The notes below the pieces were generated by a model. The model was not told the origin of the DNA and searched no databases. It was given only the letters and a program-made list of their open reading frames with translations. From Streptomyces flavofungini (lineage in GTDB: Bacteria; Actinomycetota; Actinomycetes; Streptomycetales; Streptomycetaceae): a stretch of DNA of 64,000 nucleotides. The position numbers and the translations under genes are program-made. Below are positions 16,240 to 23,996 of the stretch, piece by piece. How positions within the stretch are numbered: the stretch's first letter is position 1; the number at the start of each line of letters is the position of its first letter. Where the stretch lies: assembly GCF_014650815.1 (NCBI RefSeq), contig NZ_BMVR01000001.1:682001-746000 (forward strand), read 5' to 3'.

Positions 16240-17277
16240 CTACTTACTGGCCTTCGCCAGCGCGAGCGCGTACTCCGGGTACCACTGCCCGGCCTGCGGG
16301 CCACCACGGCACGTCCCGTCGGACTCCCCGGGCCGCTTGACCCACACATAGGCGTCGACCAGGTCGTCCCCGGTCTTCGTGGTGGGCGCTTCGCCCAGGG
16401 CCCGCCCCGGCGGGTTGCACCAGGGGTCCTTGCCCTTGCCGGTGTACGGCCCGTTGCCGTTGCGGCTGGTGTCGATGATGAACGGCTTGCCCCCGACCTT
16501 CGAGGACAAGGTCTTGCCGTAGGCCTTGCTCGCCTCCGTGGTCTGGAAGTTGGAGACGTTGACGGAGAACCCGTCCCCCAGCTCGACTCCGGACCGCTTC
16601 AGCGGGTCGTGGAGCGAGTCCGGCTGGGACCACCCCGCGTTGCCCGCGTCGAGATAGACCTTCGTGTTCTTCAGGGACTTGAGCTTGGTGACGGCGCCCT
16701 TGAGGAGGTCGTACCGCTCCTCGTGGAACTGCTCGGGCGTGCACTTGTCGACCATGTGCAGGACCGCGTCCGGCTCCAGGACGACCGTGGCGTGCCGGTC
16801 ACCGATGCCCTTGGCCACGCCGTCGATCCAGGCGCGGTAGGCGTTGCCGTCGGCGGCGCCGCCCTTGGAGAACTGGCCGCAGTCGCGGTGCGGGATGTTG
16901 TAGAGGACGAGGAGGGCGTCGCGGTCGGCCTTCTCGGCGGCCTCCGTGTACCCGCGGGCCTCCTCCTCGGGCTTCTCGGGGCCGATCCACTCGCCGACGG
17001 GCTGCTCGGCGATCTTGCGGATCTGCTTCGCGTCGTCCTTCTTCCCGTCCTTGTCGTACGCGGCGACCTGCTTGGCGGCGTTCCCCTCGGGGTTGACCCA
17101 GAACGGGTCCTTGCCCTTGGGCTGTTGGCTGACTCCGCTGCCGGAGCCCTCCTCGTCCTTGCCGTCGCCGTCCGACGAGCAGCCGGACAGCAGCAGCGCG
17201 GCCCCCGCGAGTGCCACGGTCACCGACACCCCCCTGGCCGCGTAGCCCCGCGCGCGACCTGTGTTTTTGCGGTACAT
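16240..17277 (-). CDS. cslZ: lipoprotein glycoside hydrolase family 6 (endoglucanase-like)
   Basis: Secreted beta-1,4-glucanase of 345 residues anchored by lipid. Lipobox LLSGCS with Cys33; an Asp/Glu/Gly-rich spacer to about 57; GH6 domain to the end. GH6 catalytic-type aspartates are seen in PHRDCGQ (Asp132) and VLEPDA (Asp170), and the substrate-cleft motifs IDTSRNG, WCNPPGR and VKRPGESDG are intact. Paired cysteines (133/179 and in the C-terminal third) fit GH6 disulfides. The GGGGGAG ribosome site precedes the ATG. It converges on glxA. The S. coelicolor counterpart SCO2838 belongs to the csl cluster, and the hydrolase probably trims the CslA product. Confidence 0.92.
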   Translation of the reverse strand: MYRKNTGRARGYAARGVSVTVALAGAALLLSGCSSDGDGKDEEGSGSGVSQQPKGKDPFWVNPEGNAAKQVAAYDKDGKKDDAKQIRKIAEQPVGEWIGPEKPEEEARGYTEAAEKADRDALLVLYNIPHRDCGQFSKGGAADGNAYRAWIDGVAKGIGDRHATVVLEPDAVLHMVDKCTPEQFHEERYDLLKGAVTKLKSLKNTKVYLDAGNAGWSQPDSLHDPLKRSGVELGDGFSVNVSNFQTTEASKAYGKTLSSKVGGKPFIIDTSRNGNGPYTGKGKDPWCNPPGRALGEAPTTKTGDDLVDAYVWVKRPGESDGTCRGGPQAGQWYPEYALALAKASK

Positions 17278-17439
17278 CCACTCCCCCTAGGGTGCACTGT
17301 CCGGTGCTCAATCCTGACATAACTGCGTGCGGCCCACGAGGCCGGACCGGCGCGGCGACACACCTATTGATGACCTGTTACAGCCTGCCGATGCGGGGTA
17401 GGCGAGGAGCCGTGGGGGGCGGGTAAGGAGGGGAGGGTC

Positions 17440-18207
17440 ATGCTGGACCGCACCTCTGCGCGCAGGCTGGCACAGGTCCTGGTGGAGGCCGCCGACACGG
17501 CCGCCGACGACTTCGACGCGGAGCGCCACCTGCGCCGCTTCTCCCAGCACTGCGCCGAACTCCTCGGTGTCCTCGGCGCCGGTGTGATGTACGCCGACGC
17601 CGGCAGCGCAGTCCGCCTCGCCGTCAGCGACAAGGGCGGTGAGCTGGCCCAGGACCTCCTCGAAGCACAGGCGACGGACGGCCCCTGCCTGGAGTCCTAC
17701 GGCACCGGCAGCCGCGTGCCGCCCGTCCGGCTCACCACGGCCGACGCGCTCGCCCGCTGGCCGGACTTCACTAAGCGGGCCCGCGCGCGGGGTGTGGTCG
17801 CCACGTACGCGGTGCCGCTGCGGGCCCGGAAGCGGGTCCTGGGCGCGCTCAACGTGTTCACGGCACCGGAGCCGAACGGGAACCGACCCGACGGCTCTCC
17901 GCAAGAGGGCGAAGACGACAGCGCGTTGGCGCTCGCGCAGGCGCTCGCTGACGCCGCCGGGGTCGGGTTGCACAACCACCGCGCGTACGCCCAGTACCGC
18001 GACCTCTCCCAGCAGCTGCAAGCCGCCCTGACCAGCCGCATCCGCATCGAGCAGGCCAAGGGGATACTGGCCGAGCGCTGGCGGACCGAACTCGACGTGG
18101 CCTTCGAGGCGCTGCGGCGGCACGCGCGCCGGGAGCGCCTGGTGATGGACGTGGTCGCCGGAATGGTGATCGAAGGTGCCCTGGACGACGCCACGTTGCT
18201 CGGCTAG
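17440..18207 (+). CDS. GAF and ANTAR domain regulator
   Basis: Cytoplasmic RNA-binding antiterminator-type protein of 255 residues. An N-terminal GAF sensor (about 10-180) is followed by an ANTAR domain (about 185-250) with the helix SRIRIEQAKGILAERW and the conserved pattern AFEALRRHAR. ANTAR proteins bind paired hairpins in nascent RNA and block termination. A very strong ribosome site (AAGGAGGGGAGG) precedes the ATG. The target transcript is unknown. Confidence 0.9.
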   Translation: MLDRTSARRLAQVLVEAADTAADDFDAERHLRRFSQHCAELLGVLGAGVMYADAGSAVRLAVSDKGGELAQDLLEAQATDGPCLESYGTGSRVPPVRLTTADALARWPDFTKRARARGVVATYAVPLRARKRVLGALNVFTAPEPNGNRPDGSPQEGEDDSALALAQALADAAGVGLHNHRAYAQYRDLSQQLQAALTSRIRIEQAKGILAERWRTELDVAFEALRRHARRERLVMDVVAGMVIEGALDDATLLG

Positions 18208-18325
18208 GAGCCGTAACCGCCTTGGACACGTGGTGGACTTGGCGTCAAAGGCCCTCTAGGCCACGGCCGCCTTCCGCTCTAGAGTCTTCCCTACGGCCCA
18301 AGCCCCCGGCCGGAGTTGCCTTTTT

Positions 18326-18361
18326 CCACAGCGTTGGGACCATCCACACCGTTGGGACCAT
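18326..18361. repeat. 18-bp tandem duplication
   Basis: CCACAGCGTTGGGACCAT (18326-18343) is followed directly by CCACACCGTTGGGACCAT (18344-18361), one mismatch. It lies in the 590-bp region between the ANTAR gene and cbtB. Apart from the riboswitch, I see no gene in that region. Confidence 0.8.
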
Positions 18362-18644
18362 CCAAGGCCTCCCGTGCCGGCGCCGGGTTTCTCCCGCAGC
18401 TCGAGCGCGCGCGGTCGAGGACCAGCCCGGTCGACGGCTCCGGGGGGAGCGGGTCGTTGGCCGGGCCAGGTTGCGTCTTGGGCGCGCCGTGGGCGCCGAG
18501 GGTATGCGGCGCGTTCTCCGGCGCGTGGGCACGGAGGGGGCGCGAGGTGCCCGTTCACGCTCCGAAGGTGCCTGTCAGGGGCACGAGACCTGGTTGACAG
18601 TGTCCATGACCACCTGGGACTCTCCGGGCGACAAGTCCATACAT

Positions 18645-18757
18645 CGAGGCGACGGTTGCCAGGAACCCGGTGCGACTCCGGGACGGTCCCGCCACTGTTA
18701 CCCCGCGCGAGCCACCGCTCGCCCGCGCGAGGAAGTCAGGAACTGACCCGTCGTCCT
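18645..18757 (+). promoter_or_regulatory. cobalamin (AdoCbl-type) riboswitch upstream of cbtB
   Basis: Contains the B12-box core GCCACTG (18691-18697) in the context GGTCCCGCCACTGT, a CCCGGTGCGACTCCGGG stem-loop before it, and GTCAGGAACTGAC after it. The closing stem P1 is GGCGACGG (18648-18655) with CCGTCGTC (18748-18755), one G-U pair. A TTGACA hexamer at 18594 may be the -35 element. The RNA ends about 40 nt before the cbtB start and presumably represses cbtBA when cobalamin is plentiful. Confidence 0.9.
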
Positions 18758-18798
18758 CCTGCCATGGGGCGTGGAAACCCCAGAAGGAGAAAAACGGT

Positions 18799-19029
18799 AT
18801 GTCCACAGCTACGCCTGCGCACAGCTCGGCACAGTCAGGTACCGCGGCGATACAGTCCGCGACGATCGAGACCCGCGACTGGCTGATCGCCGCGGCCGCC
18901 GCGATCGTCGCCCTGATCGCGCTGTACGCCGTCTTCATGGACAACGGTTCGCTGATCTCGGCGACCGGCGACTACCTGCACGAGTTCGCGCACGACGGCC
19001 GGCACCTCTTCGGTGCTCCCTGCCACTGA
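18799..19029 (+). CDS. cbtB: CbtB, small cobalt transporter subunit
   Basis: Small membrane protein of 76 residues. An N-terminal Ser/Thr/Ala-rich region is followed by one helix (about 31-47, IAAAAAIVALIALYAVF) and a His-rich C-terminus HEFAHDGRHLFGAPCH, the CbtB signature presumed to bind cobalt. The ribosome site AGAAGGAG precedes the ATG. It is directly downstream of the cobalamin riboswitch and 17 nt before cbtA, so metal uptake is tied to B12 status. Confidence 0.93.
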   Translation: MSTATPAHSSAQSGTAAIQSATIETRDWLIAAAAAIVALIALYAVFMDNGSLISATGDYLHEFAHDGRHLFGAPCH

Positions 19030-19046
19030 TCGGGGCCGCACGCACC

Positions 19047-19997
19047 ATGCCGACGTCCCCGAATTCCCCGAACTCCCCTACCGCTCCCCGCACTTCCCCC
19101 TCGTCATCGTCATCGCCATCATCCTCGGCGACCGGCGATTCCCCTGAATCCGCCGAGTCCCCCGACTCCACCAACTCCCCCAAGTCCCCCGACATATCCG
19201 ACACCCCTGCCCCCTCCGGGCCCGGTGGCTCCCCCGTGCTTCCGCTGCTCGGGCGCGGGATGGTCGCCGGGGCGCTCGGCGGGCTCGCCGCGGGCCTGTT
19301 CTCGCTGCTGCTCGCCGAACCCCTGATGGACAAGGCGATCCGCGCCGAGGAGGCCCGTTCGCACGAGCACGAGCCCGCGGGCGGTGCCGTGCAGCACCAC
19401 GAGGAGCTGTTCTCGCGCTCCACGCAGCACGCGGGCCTGGTGATCGCCCTGGTCGTGGCGGGTCTCGCGATCGGTGTGCTGTTCGCCGTCGCGTACGCGC
19501 TCGTGCACCGGCGTGATCCGCGGGGCAACCCGTGGCCGCGGGCGCTCGCGTTCTGCGCGGCCGCGTTCTGCGCCGTCTCCCTGTTCCCCGCGCTGCGCTA
19601 TCCGGCGGCCCCGCCCGGGGTCGGGGACGCGGGCACGGTCGGCGACCGGCAGGAGATGTGGCTGGGCTCGGTCGTCCTCGGCGTGCTCGGCATGTTCCTG
19701 GTGTGGCAGGTGTACGTACGCCTCGCCGCGCGCCCCGTTCCGGTACGGCAGTGCGCGGCTGCCGTGACGGCGGTGGCGGTCCTCGCGCTGCTCTGGGCGC
19801 TGCCCGACAACCCCGATCCGGTACCGGTCAGCGCGACGCTGCTGTGGGACTTCCGGATGCTGTCCCTGGCGTCGCACGTGCTGATGTGGGCGGTGTTCGC
19901 GGGCGTCTTCGGCGGTCTCGGGCTGCGCGCGCTGCGCACGAAGGCGCCGGTCACGGCCGCCGCGACGGGCTACGCCTCGGCGGCGCCCGTGCGCTGA
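19047..19997 (+). CDS. cbtA: CbtA, cobalt transporter membrane subunit
   Basis: Predicted cobalt permease of 316 residues. Helices begin at GMVAGALGGLAAGLFSLLLAEP (about residue 75), followed by an acidic/His-rich loop (EEARSHEHEPAGGAVQHHEE) and about four further helices, matching CbtA. The first 70 residues are an unusual Pro/Ser/Asn stretch (NSPNSP, SSSSSPSSS) absent from typical CbtA. A start nearer the first helix (a GTG giving VLPLLGRGMVAG) is an alternative, but the ATG used here is 17 nt from the cbtB stop. It ends 3 bp before the convergent sortase gene. Confidence 0.85.
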   Translation: MPTSPNSPNSPTAPRTSPSSSSSPSSSATGDSPESAESPDSTNSPKSPDISDTPAPSGPGGSPVLPLLGRGMVAGALGGLAAGLFSLLLAEPLMDKAIRAEEARSHEHEPAGGAVQHHEELFSRSTQHAGLVIALVVAGLAIGVLFAVAYALVHRRDPRGNPWPRALAFCAAAFCAVSLFPALRYPAAPPGVGDAGTVGDRQEMWLGSVVLGVLGMFLVWQVYVRLAARPVPVRQCAAAVTAVAVLALLWALPDNPDPVPVSATLLWDFRMLSLASHVLMWAVFAGVFGGLGLRALRTKAPVTAAATGYASAAPVR

Positions 19998-20000
19998 CGG

Positions 20001-20684
20001 CTACGGCCCCGCGGCCCCCGTGAGGTAGGCGGACACGACGACGTTGGCCGAGTAGGTGCGGCTGGCGCGGTCGAAGGTGCCGCCGCAGGTGATCAGGCGC
20101 AGTTCGGCCCGGCCCTCCTCACGGGGGCCGTAGGCCGTGCGCGCGCTGAAGTCGTCGCGGCCGAGGACCTGCACGTCGTCCACCGTGAACTCGGCGATCG
20201 AGCCGTCGTCCCTGGTCACGCGCACCTTCTCGCCGGGGCGCAGGGCGCTGAGGTGGTAGAAGACGGCGGGCTTGCTCTCGGTGTCGACGTGCCCCACGAA
20301 CAGGGAGGTGCCGCGGGCGCCGGGGCGCACCCCGCCCCCGTACCAGCCCACGACGCCCGGCTGCGCGAACGGCGGCGGGTCGATGGCGCCCTCCGCGTCC
20401 AGGCCGCGGGCGACGACGGGGGCGCGGACGCCGAGGCCCGGTACGTCGACGCGCTGCGGGCGGGCGGCGGGCAGCGGCTTGTGCGCGGGTGGCAGGTCGA
20501 CCCCGGCGGGGCGGCCGACGGCGGCGACGTCGCCGGTCGTGGGGTCGGAGAGGCCGCCGCGCACGTCGGTGAGCTCGTTGCCCCACAGCCAGAGGCCCAC
20601 CAGCAGGAGCGCCCAGGCCACGCCCATGACGAGGCGGCTCGACCCGGGCGGGTGCGGGGCGGCGTCCGGGTCCGGGCCGGTCAC
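20001..20684 (-). CDS. class F sortase
   Basis: Membrane-anchored transpeptidase of 227 residues. One N-terminal helix (about 17-34) is followed by the sortase fold with His132 (VGHVDT), Cys200 (LITCGG) and Arg209 (ASRTYS), the full catalytic triad. The sequence HVDTESKPAVFYHL and the short spacing are of the actinobacterial class F type. The gene directly upstream, ending 4 bp away, encodes a secreted protein and is probably its operon partner. Natural class F substrates are poorly known. Confidence 0.9.
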   Translation of the reverse strand: MTGPDPDAAPHPPGSSRLVMGVAWALLLVGLWLWGNELTDVRGGLSDPTTGDVAAVGRPAGVDLPPAHKPLPAARPQRVDVPGLGVRAPVVARGLDAEGAIDPPPFAQPGVVGWYGGGVRPGARGTSLFVGHVDTESKPAVFYHLSALRPGEKVRVTRDDGSIAEFTVDDVQVLGRDDFSARTAYGPREEGRAELRLITCGGTFDRASRTYSANVVVSAYLTGAAGP

Positions 20685-20688
20685 CGCG

Positions 20689-21234
20689 TCACTCCGGGTG
20701 GCGGCGGCGGACGCTGCGCAGGGCCACGGCGACGGCCGCGACGCCCGCGAGGACCAGGCCGACGACCGCGTGCCGGGTGCCGGGGCCCGCCTCGTCGGCG
20801 GCGGCCGAGGTCAGCGGGGCGGTGCCGCCGCCTCCGGCGCGGACCGGGGCCGTCGGGGTCTGCCCCGTACCCGCCCCCGCGCCCTTGACCTGGACGGTGC
20901 CCACGCCCTGGTGCGGGTGCCCGTCACAGGTGACGGTGATCTCGTACGTCCCCGAAACGCCCTGCCGAACGCGGGTCGTCCCCGACAGCACGCCCTTCCC
21001 CCCGTCCCGCCCGGTCAGCTCGACGTCCCGCACGAACGCCCCTGACCCCGCCGCGCCGGTGGTCCCGTCGCACCCCTTGACCCGCACGTCGACCCGCGCC
21101 CCCGGGGCGGCGCTCTCGGGGGTGACCTGCGCCTTCACCTTGTCCTGATCGTGCGCGAGGGCTGGCCCCTGGGCCAGTGCGGCGACGAGGACGGCGGCCC
21201 CCGTGCCACGCACGGCAACCGAACATATACCCAT
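20689..21234 (-). CDS. secreted, membrane-anchored protein linked to sortase
   Basis: Protein of 181 residues with a signal peptide (1-27, ending ALA), an Ig-like beta domain (about 30-115) with two cysteines (CDG, CDGH), a Gly/Ala/Thr/Pro linker, and a C-terminal helix (about 153-172) with a basic tail RSVRRRHPE. That layout resembles a sorting signal, but there is no LPxTG or LAxTG before the helix. AGGAGG lies 6 nt before the chosen ATG; a longer frame upstream lacks a site. Only 4 bp separate it from the sortase gene, so the two form an operon. Confidence 0.8.
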   Translation of the reverse strand: MGICSVAVRGTGAAVLVAALAQGPALAHDQDKVKAQVTPESAAPGARVDVRVKGCDGTTGAAGSGAFVRDVELTGRDGGKGVLSGTTRVRQGVSGTYEITVTCDGHPHQGVGTVQVKGAGAGTGQTPTAPVRAGGGGTAPLTSAAADEAGPGTRHAVVGLVLAGVAAVAVALRSVRRRHPE

Positions 21235-21332
21235 CGTGAACCTCCTGTACCAGCAGGTTCCCGCCCTCCCCGGGCCCACGCATCCCCGAGACGCCCGTCC
21301 GGGCAGGGGGCGGCGCGGGGGCGGGGTGGTGC

Positions 21333-21464
21333 GCCCCGTCAGGGGCGCGGGGAACTGCGCGCTCAGCGCGGGAAAAGCCGCAGACGCGTCTGCGGAGATC
21401 CCGGCAGATGCGTCTGCGGCTTTGCGGTGGCTGGTCGCGCAGTTCCCCGCGCCCCTGACGGGGC
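21333..21464. repeat. 28-bp inverted repeat with nested inner palindromes
   Basis: Outer arms at 21333-21360 and 21437-21464 are perfect reverse complements (the right arm includes GTTCCCCGCGCCCCTGACGG). Between them AAAGCCGCAGACGC (21374-21387) pairs with GCGTCTGCGGCTTT (21410-21423), and GCAGACGCGTCTGC is itself palindromic. A third partial copy (GCGCCCCTGACGGGGCT) follows at about 21488. This sequence type is scattered in many Streptomyces genomes (recalled, not searched) and may act as a terminator for the HAD-IIA gene. Confidence 0.75.
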
Positions 21465-21506
21465 TCCCCTCAGCCCGAGCGGAAGGGCGCCCCTGACGGG
21501 GCTCGG

Positions 21507-22286
21507 TCAGACGCGGTCGACCAGGTCCGCGATCGAGTCGACCACGTTCGACGGGCGGAACGGGTGCCGGTCGATGTCCGCGCGGGTCGTGAGACCCGTG
21601 AGGACGAGGAAGGTCTCCATTCCGGCTTCCAGTCCGGCGAGGACATCCGTGTCCATGCGGTCACCGATCATCGCGCTGGTCTCGGAATGGGCCCCGATCG
21701 CGTTCAGGCCCGTCCGCATCATCAGCGGATTCGGCTTGCCCGCGAAGTACGGCTGCTTGCCGGTGGCCTTGGTGATGAGGGCGGCGACGGCACCGGTGGC
21801 GGGCAGCGGCCCCTCCGTGGAGGGACCCGTCTCGTCCGGGTTGGTGCAGATGAAGCGGGCGCCGCCGTTGATGAGCCGGACGGCCTTGGTCATCGCTTCG
21901 AAGCTGTAGGTGCGGGTCTCGCCGAGGACGACGTAGTCGGGGGCGTGGTCGGTGAGGACGTACCCGATGTCGTGCAGGGCGGTGGTGAGTCCGGCCTCGC
22001 CGATGACGTACGCGGTGCCGCCGGGCCGCTGGTCGTCGAGGAACTTGGCGGTGGCGAGCGCGGAGGTCCAGATGTTGTCGACGGGCACGTCGAGGCCCAT
22101 GCGGTTGAGCCGGGCCTGGAGGTCGCGGGCGGTGTAGATGGAGTTGTTGGTGAGGACCAGGAACGGCTTGCCCGAGTCGCGCAGCTTCTTGATGAACGCG
22201 TCGGCGCCGGGGATCGGCACGCCTTCGTGGATGAGCACGCCGTCCATGTCGGTGAGCCACGATTCGATGGGCTTGCGCTCTGCCAT
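21507..22286 (-). CDS. HAD-IIA family phosphatase (NagD-like)
   Basis: Cytoplasmic phosphatase of 259 residues. HAD motifs: nucleophile loop LTDMDGVLIHEG, motif II LTNNS, the C2 cap including FICTNPDETGP, the catalytic Lys segment AGKPNPLMM, and motif IV MIGDRMDTDV. NagD relatives dephosphorylate nucleotides, sugar phosphates and toxic by-products. The start is the ATG preceded by AGGAG; a GTG 9 nt upstream is less likely. A terminator upstream (22322-22361) separates it from the preceding gene. Confidence 0.88.
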   Translation of the reverse strand: MAERKPIESWLTDMDGVLIHEGVPIPGADAFIKKLRDSGKPFLVLTNNSIYTARDLQARLNRMGLDVPVDNIWTSALATAKFLDDQRPGGTAYVIGEAGLTTALHDIGYVLTDHAPDYVVLGETRTYSFEAMTKAVRLINGGARFICTNPDETGPSTEGPLPATGAVAALITKATGKQPYFAGKPNPLMMRTGLNAIGAHSETSAMIGDRMDTDVLAGLEAGMETFLVLTGLTTRADIDRHPFRPSNVVDSIADLVDRV

Positions 22287-22321
22287 GGGGTGCACTCCTG
22301 CGGTCTGCGCGAACTGATGCT

Positions 22322-22361
22322 GCTGGGGGCGCCGGGACGACAGTGTGCCGACGCCCCCAGC
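22322..22361 (-). terminator. hairpin terminator after the phosphodiesterase gene
   Basis: Stem GCTGGGGGCG (22322-22331) with CGCCCCCAGC (22352-22361), 10 bp, immediately past the stop of the phosphodiesterase gene and before the HAD-IIA start. Confidence 0.7.
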
Positions 22362-22365
22362 CTAA

Positions 22366-23871
22366 TCACGATGCGCTGATCTTCACCCCGTCGATCACCC
22401 AGAACCAGTTGTTGCCGCCGGTGTAGCGGAACCGGACCTGAGCGGTCCGCGCGTCCGCGGGGACCTGGAGCCGCAGCGACTCGACGACGGAGGGGGTGTC
22501 GGCGGCGTACGTCTTCACGACGACCGGCGTCCCGCCGTCGTAGGAGACGAGCACTTCGCCCTTCTGCGGTGCCTCGTGGCGGTAGAAGGTCGTGTAAGTG
22601 AGGGTCGCCGCGGCCCCGCCCCGCACCTCGTACGCGGGGCTGATCAGCGTCGAGTCGAAGGTGCCGGTGACGGCCTTGTCGGACCACTCGTCGCCGTCGG
22701 CGACGGCGAAGACGTTCCGGGCGCGGATGTTGAGTTCGCGCTGCTGGTCGCGCTGGGCCTTGGTCCAGAACTCGTCGGTCGTGAACGACCAGCCGCGCCA
22801 CTCGGTGACCCCGCCGCCGCCCATCCGCGCGTTGTCGACGGACCAGCCGCTCGGCGGGGCGTGCGTGAACCCGATGACCCCGGATCCGATGCCCGTCTCG
22901 TCGACGGGCGGCTTCAGACCGGCCCGCAGCGCGTCGAAGTCGTCCGGCGTCGGCTGCTGGACCGGGCGGCCGTCGAGCCCCCAGGCCGGGTCCACCGGGA
23001 CACCGAGGTGGACGAGCGCGCTGACGGCGACGTCGGGCATCCGCACGTCGTGCCGCACCGACCCGGCCGTCGCCCCGCCCCCGCGCGCGATCAGGAACGT
23101 CTGCCGCTCGGGCCAGCTCGACCCGCCGTGCCCGCCCGCGTCGGTGTGCCCGTGGTCGGCGGTGATCATGATCAGCCAGTCCTCGTCGCCGTACGAGGCA
23201 CGGGAGGTGACGGCGGCGACCAGCTGCCCGACCTGCCCGTCGGCGGTACGGATGGCGTCCAGGTACTGCTGGCTCGCGGCGCCGTCGCTGTGTCCGGCGT
23301 GGTCGATGTTGTCGAGCTGCACGAACACGGCGTCCGGGTCGGTGTCGCGCAGCCGCGCGACGGCCCGCGCGGTGGTGCCGGTGTCGTACTCGGCGGCCGG
23401 GGTCGACACCCGGGTGTCGACCTTCGGCGAGAAGATCGTGTCGGTGATGGGTGCCCAGGAGGACACGGCGTAGGTGTTCAGGGACGGCTTCGCGGCCTCG
23501 GCGCGGGTCATGAAGTCCGGGTAGCGGGCGAGGTCGTGGCCCGTGAAGTCGTTGTTGAGGACCTTGTGCTTGTCGGGCCAGACGCCGGTGAGGAGCGTGG
23601 ACCAGCCGGGTCCTGACGAGGTGGGCGCGAGCGGGTTGGCGTAGAGGGCGCTGGGGGCGGTGAGCCCGTCGGCCATCAGGGACTTGAGGGTGGGCGCTGC
23701 GGCGTCCTTGATCCGGCTGAGGAGTGCGCCGTCGAGGCCGATGATCAGGACCTTGGGCCCCCGCGCACCGGCGTGGGCGACGGCGGCCAGTGGCCCGGTG
23801 GAGACGGCGACGGCCGCACCGAGGGAGGCGGCGGAGGCGAGGAGCGAGCGGCGAGACGGACCGTGGGACAC
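22366..23871 (-). CDS. Tat-exported alkaline-phosphatase-superfamily phosphodiesterase
   Basis: Extracellular enzyme of 501 residues of the nucleotide pyrophosphatase/phosphodiesterase type. A twin-arginine signal (SRRSLLAS) and hydrophobic stretch end near AHA. Metal-site motifs: IIGLDG, the nucleophile region PTSSGPGWSTLLTG, DNIDHAGH and ITADHGHTDAGGHG. A C-terminal beta domain (about 340-501) ending in WFWVIDGVKIS looks like a carbohydrate- or surface-binding module. The start is a GTG with GGAGG 4 nt before it. It follows the AEP transporter genes but behind a strong terminator, so it may be a separate unit. It could release phosphate or phosphonate from conjugates outside the cell (inference). 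Confidence 0.85.
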   Translation of the reverse strand: MSHGPSRRSLLASAASLGAAVAVSTGPLAAVAHAGARGPKVLIIGLDGALLSRIKDAAAPTLKSLMADGLTAPSALYANPLAPTSSGPGWSTLLTGVWPDKHKVLNNDFTGHDLARYPDFMTRAEAAKPSLNTYAVSSWAPITDTIFSPKVDTRVSTPAAEYDTGTTARAVARLRDTDPDAVFVQLDNIDHAGHSDGAASQQYLDAIRTADGQVGQLVAAVTSRASYGDEDWLIMITADHGHTDAGGHGGSSWPERQTFLIARGGGATAGSVRHDVRMPDVAVSALVHLGVPVDPAWGLDGRPVQQPTPDDFDALRAGLKPPVDETGIGSGVIGFTHAPPSGWSVDNARMGGGGVTEWRGWSFTTDEFWTKAQRDQQRELNIRARNVFAVADGDEWSDKAVTGTFDSTLISPAYEVRGGAAATLTYTTFYRHEAPQKGEVLVSYDGGTPVVVKTYAADTPSVVESLRLQVPADARTAQVRFRYTGGNNWFWVIDGVKISAS

Positions 23872-23928
23872 GGTTCCTCCAGAGAGGTCGCGACGGGAAA
23901 CAGCTCGGGAACGGGGCGTGCAGGCATG

Positions 23929-23958
23929 CCAACGCCCCTGGCGGTGCAGGGGCGTTGG
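23929..23958 (-). terminator. hairpin terminator after phnS
   Basis: Perfect 12-bp stem CCAACGCCCCTG (23929-23940) with CAGGGGCGTTGG (23947-23958), 6-nt loop, about 40 nt past the substrate-binding protein stop. It marks the end of the AEP operon. Confidence 0.8.
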
Positions 23959-23996
23959 TCCGGACTCGTTGCCGTCGGAGGCGACGGCGGGGGTGT

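Noticed and set aside
18316..18597. Open frame upstream of the cobalamin riboswitch
   Set aside because: Composition is Gly/Arg/Pro-rich without motif, and it runs into the putative riboswitch promoter.
20001..21234. Classical LPxTG substrate for the class F sortase
   Set aside because: The adjacent secreted protein has a C-terminal helix and basic tail but no LPxTG-like pentapeptide was found.
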